Of a stretch of 64,000 nucleotides of DNA, positions 56,332 through 64,000 are shown in pieces. Location: NCBI GenBank assembly GCA_004431415.1, contig QPMI01000411.1, positions 186,001-250,000 on the forward strand. The letters are read 5' to 3'. The stretch's first letter is position 1, and each line of letters starts with the position of its first letter. Made by a program: the position numbers and the translations under genes. This DNA comes from Cyanophora paradoxa. Its lineage: Eukaryota > Glaucocystophyceae > Cyanophorales > Cyanophoraceae. The notes beneath the pieces were generated by a model. The model made no database searches. It was given only the letters and a program-made list of their open reading frames with translations, and was not told the origin of the DNA.

Positions 56332-59300
56332 ATGGCCGCCTCGGCCCTGGTGGACTTCCCGGCGAACCGCGGCAGCCCCAGCGGCCTCCTGGCGAGCACC
56401 AGCTCCGGACGCGAGATGCAGACATCGACAGAGAGCGGGTCATCAGCGTCCGCGCGATCCAGTCCCGACACAGATGCGGCGAGTAGCGTCGTCCGGCCGG
56501 AGGCCCCTGAGCTGGCGCTGCCGGAGGCCGGATCCTCGAAGCAGGCTCCGACATCGACGGACCCGTACGTCGTCCCCGTCCCGTCCAGCGGCACGTTCTG
56601 ACGTTATGCGTTACCGCAGACATGATCTGGAGCAAATGCTGGCGTCCCTTCTGGCGGTGTCGGATGAATTCTCATTGGACCCGCAGCAGCAGCGAGCGCG
56701 GCTCTCGCCGCCGCAGTTTCATTCACTCTCGTCGCCATTGATTAGCGCAGCAGCCAGCTTGTCCCCGTCGGCAGCCCCCACTCTTTCCAGCCTATTGTCC
56801 AACGCCGCCTTCCGGTTACCATCAGCCACCGCGTTTCCCCATAGCTTTCACTCCCTTGGCGGTTCCCCTCTTCCCCCTCTTCCCGGTATGCATTTGCAGG
56901 TCTGTCTCTTCGCGCCCGCCTAACGCTTCCACAGGAAACTATGGCGATCTCCTGGGCCGGACGCTCAGCGCGATGTCGCCGGTGGACCAGAACGTACGTG
57001 GCGTTTCTGGGCGTACTCTTGATTCAGAAGCCTAAAACTGGCCGCTGCAGACCGCCGACGCGGACAAGAAGGTCGAAAACTTGTTCATCGTCGCGCTGGA
57101 CCTCGTTCGATCATATAAGCGGCCTCCCTTCGACATCAACACGATCAGCAATGAGATGAAGAGGATCGATCCGACTTATGACGTGCACAACACGAGCTAC
57201 GGGCGCTTTCTGGGTTCGCTATTTCCCCCCTCGTCGGCGTCCGGTGTCCAACCGTCAGGCGCAGAGCTGTGCAAGCACATGTCGGCCAAAGGCTATCTGT
57301 ACCTTACGCGCATCGGCGGCATCCCCATGGTCAAGGCGTACGGCAACGGAAGCAAGGTGGCGCTCCTTTTGCGACGGGAGCGTTTCACTGGGTCGCTGAA
57401 CGCGATCCCCGCCGCAGGACCGGAAGACGGGCCACCTGCCGACGATGCCGCCGTCGAGGCACTTATGGGTGCGGGGGGACGGGGGGCCCGGCGGCCCTCC
57501 CCCCAGGCGCTGAGTGGCGCCGCAGGTGGGGAGCGTCGGGCCGACGGTCACGAAGGAACAGCTCTTCGCGCTGTTCGGGCAGTTCGGGCCCATCGAGGCC
57601 GTCTCGATGCACACGAACATGGGGTCCGCACCGCCCCACTCTCGCCGCCCGCGCGCCGCCGGGCCCGCTGACCCCCGCGGCAGGTACGCGTTCATCGACT
57701 TCCAGAGCACGACGGACGCGTCGGCTGCGAAGGAGCAGCTGCAGGGCGCCGTCGTAGGCGACAAGAAGATTACGATCAACTTCGCCAAGGCACGCGCCCC
57801 TTTTCCCTCCTTTCCCGCTCCTTTCTTGCGGGGGGCGAGCCGGGGCGGGCAGGGCGAGGCGTCGCGGTCCATCCTGGTGGGGAACCTGGCGGACGTGACG
57901 GAGGAGCAGCTCTACGCCGAGTTCAGCTCGCACGGCCTCGTCGAGAAGGCCCGCCGCCCGCCCGCCCACCCGCCCCCGCCGCGCTCCCGGGCGATCGGCG
58001 AACATTCCTCCGCGCAGGTCACGCTCGCCCCGGAGCAGCAGTGCGCTTACGTCGACTTCGTGCGCAAGGAGGACGCGATCTCGGCCTTCTACAGCATGCA
58101 GGACCGCATCCTGGGCTCGCGGCGCATCCAGCTCGACTTCCTCAAGACGCGCGACAATCTGGAGAAGCGCATCTCGCGGCAGATGGCTGTCGAGCAGGCC
58201 ATGGGCGTAGGCGTAAACGTCGGCGTCCCCGGCGGCGCAGGCGGCGCGGCCGGCGGCTTCACGCAGTGGGCGATGAACCTGGCTCAGCGGCGGCAGGAGC
58301 TGGCCCGGCTGAAGCAGCTGCAGGCGACGCTGGGCGTGTCGGAGCAGCGGGGCGCCGGCCCCGGGACGAGCCTGAGCGAGGCGCTGCTGCTGGAAATCAT
58401 TCGGGACGCGCTGGCAGACGTGGGGGAGGTCCGTTTGAACGAGCTCGGCAAGTACCTCACCCAGCGCACCGGCTTCGCCTTCCAGCAGCAGCAGGGCGGC
58501 CTCAAGGGTGCGTGATCTTGCTCTCCTGTCTGCGCGTGCTCGCGGCCCTGACCGACTGCCCCGCGCAGGCTTCATGCTGCGGCACTCGGACACCTTCATG
58601 ATGGTGAACGACCTGCCCGACAACCCCCTCGTCTCCCTCCGCTCCCGCGGGCCCGTGCCCGTCGCCCCCAACCCCGCCGCGGCCGCCGCTGCCGCGGCGG
58701 CGGCCGCGGCCGCCTTCTCGAACGGCTACGGGGATCTGCCGGCGCACCTGCACCCGAACGGGAGCGCGAGCGAGCCGGCGTCGCCGGTGATCCGGCCGCG
58801 CTCCTTCGGGCCGGGCTCGTTCGGGTCGCCCTCGGCGCAGGCCTCGCTCGGCATGCCGCCGCTCCCGCCCCTCCAGCCCAACGACCCCTCGTACGCCCAT
58901 CTCCTCGCCTCCCTCTCCGCCCTCGCCGGCAGCGGCAAGCTCCCCGCCAGCCCCCCCGTCGGGCCCCTGCAGATGTCGGCCTTCTCGCCCCCGATGCTCT
59001 CGCCGGGGGCGTCCCCGGCGGGGCCGCGCCCCGGGGGCCTCTCGGGCCCGCCCTCTCTAAGCCCGCCATCGTCGGCGACGGCGAGCCCGAGCCTCTCGCC
59101 CTACGGCAACCCCTCCCCCTCCTCCCCACCGTCGGCTCCTCGCCCTGGACCCAGCACCACCACCACCACGCCGCCGCCGCCGCCGCCGCCCGCTTCGGAT
59201 CCGACCCCCAGAGCATCTGGTCCTCGGCCGCCGCCGCCGCCGCCCTCCGCCAGGTCCAGGCGCAGCACCACGCGGCCGCAGCCGCCGCCGCTGCCGCCGT

Positions 59301-59367
59301 CGCGGCGGCGCAGGCCGGCCACAGCCACTACGGGGCGCCCCATTACGGGCACGGCTCCCCCTTCTAG
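56332..59367 (+). CDS. LOTUS (OST-HTH) and tandem-RRM RNA-binding protein, frameshifted near its end
   Basis: The start is either MAASALVDF (56332) or MRYRRHD (56606). Exons: to 56884 (Gln/Ser-rich, donor GTATGC), 56939-56994 (GNYGDLLGR), 57050-57469 (LOTUS-like: KKVENLFIVALDLV, YGRFLGSLF, LCKHMSAKGYLYLTRIGGIP), RRM1 over two exons (VGSVGPTVTKEQL; RNP1-like YAFIDFQS), RRM2 over two exons (SILVGNLADVTEE; CAYVDFVR) to about 58168, then a helical linker with FTQWAMNLAQRR. A second LOTUS-like module follows (LLLEIIRDAL, VRLNELGKYL, GLKG|FMLRHSDTFMMV), then a Pro/Ser/His/Ala-rich tail. Known: LOTUS domains bind RNA or helicases in germline and RNA-granule proteins. Relative to the second copy, one C is missing at about 59124-59127, which shifts the frame; without the shift the stop is TAG 59365. 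As read, the frame runs to 59641. Confidence 0.82.
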
Positions 59368-59689
59368 TCCGAGACAGGCACGGGACTGCCGCCTCCCTGC
59401 GTGCAAGGCAGGGCCCCGGCAGGTCTTTTTTGAACGGTGCGGGATCATGCCCCGCACCTCCGAGTGCAACTGTACCCCCAGCGCTTTTGTCGCTGGCTCA
59501 CCACAAGGAGAGCCAGCCTTTGCAAGGGTAGCAGGCCCTTTTCAACCTGTTACACAGAGTAATCCCATGCACAGACCTGCATCCATGTTCTCTGTCTCTG
59601 TTGTCAATATCCTTCTCTCCTTTCTTTCCTCTAATACTTGATGTATCAGGTAGATATCATCTTTTGTAGTGTCGGGCACTTTGCGACCT
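58237..59689 (+). repeat. Direct repeat, copy 1 (3' half of the LOTUS/RRM gene and its 3' flank)
   Basis: 1,453 nt nearly identical to 60048-61499, starting at GCAGGCGGCGCGGCC and ending at CTTTGCGACCT. Differences seen are single-C indels in C runs (near 58557, 58665 and 59124). Confidence 0.95.
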
Positions 59690-59696
59690 CCGAGCC

Positions 59697-60048
59697 GGGG
59701 CGCGGGGCGCGGCGCACGTGCGGAAGCCGGCGCTGACGGAGTCGAGGGCGCTGTAGCTCACGCAGTAGTCCGTCGCCAGGCCGCACACGAACACCTCCGT
59801 CACCTGCCGCCCCCGGCCGAGGCCGCCGTCACCGGACGCGGCGGAGGGCGCCTCGGATTCGGCCGGGCGCCTCTGTGGCGCACCCCGCTGGCTCGGAGCA
59901 GGCTCGCAAGGTTCGTCTGCTTGCCCCGGTTGTTGTCTGTGCGGGGTACGGAGTCAGACGGGGGAAGGGGGGGTGGTGGGGGGCGGGGGGCGTACCCCAG
60001 AAGGCGGAGTACGAGTCAATTGTGGGATCGGTGCCCTTGTGAATGATG
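59697..60048 (-). pseudogene. Nicotinamidase gene fragment between the two LOTUS/RRM copies
   Basis: 352 nt nearly identical to 62733-63085 inside the intact nicotinamidase gene, differing by one G in a G run. It carries three partial or whole exons (minus strand: KGTDPTIDSYSAFW, NNRGKQTNLASLL, FVCGLATDYCVSYSALDS), including the catalytic Cys exon. It has neither start nor end of the gene, so it is non-functional. Confidence 0.92.
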
Positions 60049-61177
60049 CAGGCGGCGCGGCCGGCGGCTTCACGCAGTGGGCGATGAACCTGGCTCAGCG
60101 GCGGCAGGAGCTGGCCCGGCTGAAGCAGCTGCAGGCGACGCTGGGCGTGTCGGAGCAGCGGGGCGCCGGCCCCGGGACGAGCCTGAGCGAGGCGCTGCTG
60201 CTGGAAATCATTCGGGACGCGCTGGCAGACGTGGGGGAGGTCCGTTTGAACGAGCTCGGCAAGTACCTCACCCAGCGCACCGGCTTCGCCTTCCAGCAGC
60301 AGCAGGGCGGCCTCAAGGGTGCGTGATCTTGCTCTCCTGTCTGCGCGTGCTCGCGGCCCTGACCGACTGCCCGCGCAGGCTTCATGCTGCGGCACTCGGA
60401 CACCTTCATGATGGTGAACGACCTGCCCGACAACCCCCTCGTCTCCCTCCGCTCCCGCGGGCCCGTGCCCGTCGCCCCAACCCCGCCGCGGCCGCCGCTG
60501 CCGCGGCGGCGGCCGCGGCCGCCTTCTCGAACGGCTACGGGGATCTGCCGGCGCACCTGCACCCGAACGGGAGCGCGAGCGAGCCGGCGTCGCCGGTGAT
60601 CCGGCCGCGCTCCTTCGGGCCGGGCTCGTTCGGGTCGCCCTCGGCGCAGGCCTCGCTCGGCATGCCGCCGCTCCCGCCCCTCCAGCCCAACGACCCCTCG
60701 TACGCCCATCTCCTCGCCTCCCTCTCCGCCCTCGCCGGCAGCGGCAAGCTCCCCGCCAGCCCCCCCGTCGGGCCCCTGCAGATGTCGGCCTTCTCGCCCC
60801 CGATGCTCTCGCCGGGGGCGTCCCCGGCGGGGCCGCGCCCCGGGGGCCTCTCGGGCCCGCCCTCTCTAAGCCCGCCATCGTCGGCGACGGCGAGCCCGAG
60901 CCTCTCGCCCTACGGCAACCCCTCCCCCTCCTCCCCCACCGTCGGCTCCTCGCCCTGGACCCAGCACCACCACCACCACGCCGCCGCCGCCGCCGCCGCC
61001 CGCTTCGGATCCGACCCCCAGAGCATCTGGTCCTCGGCCGCCGCCGCCGCCGCCCTCCGCCAGGTCCAGGCGCAGCACCACGCGGCCGCAGCCGCCGCCG
61101 CTGCCGCCGTCGCGGCGGCGCAGGCCGGCCACAGCCACTACGGGGCGCCCCATTACGGGCACGGCTCCCCCTTCTAG
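60048..61177 (+). pseudogene. Duplicated 3' half of the LOTUS/RRM gene
   Basis: It starts inside the helical linker (FTQWAMNLAQ) and lacks the first LOTUS domain and both RRMs. The C-terminal LOTUS-like module and the low-complexity tail are present. One C is missing in the CCCC run at 60475-60478 relative to copy 1 (CCCCC at 58665-58669). This shifts the frame in VAPNPAAA. The tail end, SHYGAPHYGHGSPF with stop TAG 61175, is intact here. It has no evident promoter or start codon of its own and could only be expressed by fusion. Confidence 0.8.
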
Positions 61178-61499
61178 TCCGAGACAGGCACGGGACTGCC
61201 GCCTCCCTGCGTGCAAGGCAGGGCCCCGGCAGGTCTTTTTTGAACGGTGCGGGATCATGCCCCGCACCTCCGAGTGCAACTGTACCCCCAGCGCTTTTGT
61301 CGCTGGCTCACCACAAGGAGAGCCAGCCTTTGCAAGGGTAGCAGGCCCTTTTCAACCTGTTACACAGAGTAATCCCATGCACAGACCTGCATCCATGTTC
61401 TCTGTCTCTGTTGTCAATATCCTTCTCTCCTTTCTTTCCTCTAATACTTGATGTATCAGGTAGATATCATCTTTTGTAGTGTCGGGCACTTTGCGACCT
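60048..61499 (+). repeat. Direct repeat, copy 2
   Basis: 1,452 nt matching 58237-59689. Sequence identity ends at CTTTGCGACCT, after which copy 2 continues into unique sequence (TAGTCAGAGTTG) while copy 1 joins the nicotinamidase fragment. Confidence 0.95.
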
Positions 61500-62495
61500 T
61501 AGTCAGAGTTGTAGAGTTTTGGGCCGGGGCTGTGATCACAGTGTCAGTTCTGCGCTTGAGAATTTTGGTTTACAGCATGTAGAGTGCTACCTCCTTATCT
61601 ATGCGATCGTTGTAGCAGAAGTGTGCGAGCGTGAAGCCAAGAGAGATCATGTTTTTATCTCCCGTTTTTATTCCTTCGTTCATTAATTCAGTGTTCGAAT
61701 CCGCCGTGTGATATCCGCTTGCGGACGTGGACCGATTTTTCGCTGCTAGAATGCAGCTTCGGCATCCATATGCTCTGTACATGTGGCATCCACGCCCTCG
61801 TCGTGTGAGGACACCGTCAGTTATCATCAGCTTTCAATAAAACCTGTACATGTCTTTCATAGCATGTCAATAATCAGAAGGCCGATCATGAACAACGACC
61901 CAGCCTGCGGTGCGCGGCCCAGCGGTGCGCGGCCCAGCGCGGGCCTGCAGCTGGCTGGGGCAACTTCAAGTTTCGTAACTTAGTCTTCACATCACTTGTC
62001 AATATTAATGAGCCTCGGACGGAGCCGCGCGCGGTGCCACGTGCACGGGGGGCCGCTGGGTATATATACGTACGCGCACGCGTACGGCCGCGGTGCACGG
62101 ACTTGCAGTGCATGCGTGCCACGGTGCACTGCATGCGCAGCTGCCGCCAGTGCGTGGCAATCGACAATATTACTAGTACTACGGTAATGGTACTAATGGC
62201 AGCTCCGAGGCTCCGATATCGATATGATAACATAAACGTCTGCTGTAACGATGTAACTGCGCTACACATCCCCATAGGCGCCGGCTGACAACTGCGTAGC
62301 TATATATAGGCGCCGGCTGACAACTGCGAGGCGAATACGCAGCATATGAGGCGATTATACGATGCATTATAACTGCATTATATAAATACGACGTCGATAT
62401 CGATGGCCCAGAATGATGGGCCAACTCTTGAGCATACAGCCGTTAGTTATGCCGATGGGCCGCCTCTCCCTGCAGCCGATCTTCCAGGGCGAGAG
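61500..62495. other. Intergenic region between the duplicated fragment and nicotinamidase
   Basis: AT-richer spacer. It contains a 15-nt tandem pair GGTGCGCGGCCCAGC (about 61909-61940) and a pair of 23-nt repeats with GGCGCCGGCTGACAACTGCG (about 62276 and 62308). An 85-codon frame on the minus strand (61570-61827) has no recognisable motif. No tRNA was found. Confidence 0.6.
62274..62328. repeat. Two tandem 23-nt units, 32-nt period
   Basis: ATAGGCGCCGGCTGACAACT followed by GCG occurs twice, separated by a TAGCTATAT spacer. The units are identical. Confidence 0.85.
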
Positions 62496-63822
62496 CTAAT
62501 CGATCTCGTTCGACATGACGATCTGTATTCCCGCCTGCGCGAGCGCGAGCGCTCACCCGGCGCCGGAGAGAGGGGCGTACCCCGGAGGGACGAACCTTCT
62601 CCCACTTGGCCTTCTCCAGGGCGATTGTGTCGAGGCCGATCCCCCGGCACGCGTCCTCCACCACGAACCTGCGCCCCAAACGGGAGGGATGCAGATGAGC
62701 CCCCCGACGAGGCCGTCGCCCCGGCTCGGCGCGGGGCGCGGGGCGCGGCGCACGTGCGGAAGCCGGCGCTGACGGAGTCGAGGGCGCTGTAGCTCACGCA
62801 GTAGTCCGTCGCCAGGCCGCACACGAACACCTCCGTCACCTGCCGCCCCCGGCCGAGGCCGCCGTCACCGGACGCGGCGGAGGGCGCCTCGGATTCGGCC
62901 GGGCGCCTCTGTGGCGCACCCCGCTGGCTCGGAGCAGGCTCGCAAGGTTCGTCTGCTTGCCCCGGTTGTTGTCTGTGCGGGGTACGGAGTCAGACGGGGG
63001 AAGGGGGGGTGGTGGGGGGGCGGGGGGCGTACCCCAGAAGGCGGAGTACGAGTCAATTGTGGGATCGGTGCCCTTGTGAATGATGACGTCCCCGTATGTC
63101 TGCAGGGGGGTGGGAGTGGGGGGTACGTGAGCGATGGAGCGGGCGGCCGTTGCCGACTGCAGGGCTTGAGATCGCGCGGCAGACCCGAGGGGGGGCGAGG
63201 TCCGGGTGGAATTCCGATCCTCTTGTATTCTGAATGCAGTGATCCGGCCACATGACTTGCGTGTACGTCGAGCCCGTCGGCGTTGGCAGCTGCGGCAGGC
63301 GCACGCGCGGCGGTCAGCCAGCCCGGCCGGCGCGGCTGGCCCCGCACGGAGCCCGAGCGCGGCGGCGCGGCGACCTCCTTCGTGGAGAAAGGCGCCTGGC
63401 CGTGCGTGGAGGCGAAGCTAATATGACCGGCTGGGTGCCAGTCTTTCGTGAACCTGTTTGGGTGCGGTCAGATCGACTGCGCGGCCGGCGGGCTCGAGCT
63501 GCCGGAGACTGATCCACGCACACGATCGCGTCCCATTTTATTCTGCTCCTCAGCTCGTTGACGACCGGGACGATATCTTGCCCGTGCGGCACGGCCTGCG
63601 GACGAGTTCAGGGGCCGGGCGAAACCACACACGAGGGCGAGGGGGCTGACAAGATTGCCCCCGTCGCAGAAATCGTTCTGCGCGATACAATTCCGGTATT
63701 ACAATGAGCTCGTATGCGATCAGCCCGACCGCACGCGTGCAGAGCGATCGGCACGCCGGCACCTGAACATCAACACAGAGCAAAGCCCGTTTTGTTCGCT
63801 TCGGGACGGCCTGTGTAGGCAT
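62496..63822 (-). CDS. pncA-like: Nicotinamidase (pyrazinamidase-type isochorismatase-fold hydrolase)
   Basis: Ten exons, 5' to 3' in plus coordinates: 63763-63822, 63651-63677, 63522-63595, 63375-63453, 63185-63289, 63033-63099, 62920-62972, 62754-62839, 62596-62668, 62496-62534. They total 663 nt, 220 residues, with all phases matching. Seen: VDVQ|NDFCDGGNL (catalytic Asp), AVPHGQDIVPVVNEL, VFTKDWHPAGHISFAS (metal ligands), VMWPDHCIQ, HKGTD (catalytic Lys region), DSYSAFW, and GLATDYCV (catalytic Cys). It hydrolyses nicotinamide to nicotinate in NAD salvage. The length equals the usual family size. Start at MPTQAVPK (ATG 63822). All nine introns are GT-AG. An internal part is duplicated at 59697-60048. 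Confidence 0.95.
62733..63085. repeat. Source copy of the duplicated nicotinamidase segment
   Basis: 353 nt matching 59697-60048. It begins within a GGGGCGCGGGGCGCGG low-complexity word and ends at GTGAATGATG, inside the exon 63033-63099. Confidence 0.95.
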
Positions 63823-64000
63823 CGACGAAGAACGCGGCACTCCTCGTTGAGCAGGCGCATGCGCCGGCTGTGCGACCTGTGCGGGAAGCGGGCCGCTTGG
63901 CCGCCGCTGGTGTGCAGGCTCCGGCGGGCTCATAATGCTGACGCTCCTAACTGAAAGTGTGCTTTACACGCCAGTGCCGTCTCGTGAGGGAGGGATCGAG
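63823..64000. other. 5' flank of nicotinamidase
   Basis: Presumed promoter and 5' UTR of the minus-strand nicotinamidase. No convincing gene before the end of the window. Confidence 0.5.

Noticed and set aside
61690-61712. GTTCGAATCC T-loop-like word, possible tRNA
   Set aside because: No matching acceptor stem, D-loop or anticodon arm can be built around it on either strand.
61570-61827. 85-codon minus-strand frame in the spacer
   Set aside because: Looks less biased than most shadow frames but has no motif, no splice context and no neighbour support. Left as spacer.
1-64000. CRISPR array, bacterial operon, prophage or defence island
   Set aside because: All clear genes are intron-bearing and eukaryotic. 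No direct-repeat/spacer array or phage gene was seen on either strand.

Overview
The window is nuclear DNA from a eukaryotic microbe, most likely a protist or alga. Almost every gene is split by short introns (about 45-200 nt), the GC content is high but very uneven, and the gene content is eukaryotic: a filamin-HECT ubiquitin ligase, a LOTUS/RRM RNA-binding protein, an inner-membrane-protease-type signal peptidase, FN3, PPC and beta-helix surface proteins, a LINE remnant, and a hybrid histidine kinase. Introns mostly start with GTGCGY and end in CAG; a minority are GC-AG. I cannot name the species from sequence alone. Large algal surface proteins and GC-AG introns would suit several algal groups (cryptophytes, haptophytes, pelagophytes).

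Layout, left to right. 1-12889 (+): the 3' part of a giant membrane protein of at least about 3,300 residues, with five tandem ectodomain repeats, an IPT-like and PKD/REJ-like regions, a Gly/Ala linker, several membrane spans and a cytoplasmic tail. 14439-16810 (-): a CobW/ZNG1-type metal GTPase with His-rich exons. 17439-19798 (+): a CPBP/CAAX-type intramembrane protease with a large insertion. 20454-37135 (-): a second giant surface protein (signal anchor, beta-sandwich-like region, FN3, Cys-rich, PPC, Pmp-like beta-helix, C-terminal membrane span). Its first intron holds a 5'-truncated LINE with an 18-bp target-site duplication and a poly-A tail. 38146-38900 (+): an IMP1-type signal peptidase. 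39446-44221 (-): an AREL1-like filamin-HECT ligase. 44863-46586 (+): a coiled-coil protein with an NLS. 46890-47980 (-): a small acylated-type LRR protein. About 48804-53143 (+): a hybrid histidine kinase. 54060-55975 (-): a Q-rich protein with a C-terminal beta-rich domain. 56332-59367 (+): a LOTUS/RRM RNA-binding protein, followed by a rearranged partial duplication. 62496-63822 (-): nicotinamidase.

The exon models of the CobW protein (16 exons, 1380 nt), nicotinamidase (10 exons, 663 nt), signal peptidase (5 exons, 528 nt) and LRR protein (7 exons, 633 nt) close exactly in frame. This supports the GTGCGY/GC donor rule used for the other genes. No operon-like or defence-like system is present. 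The most notable observations are the LINE that duplicated a splice acceptor on insertion, the mixed tandem duplication of two neighbouring genes, and the domain architectures of the two giant surface proteins.
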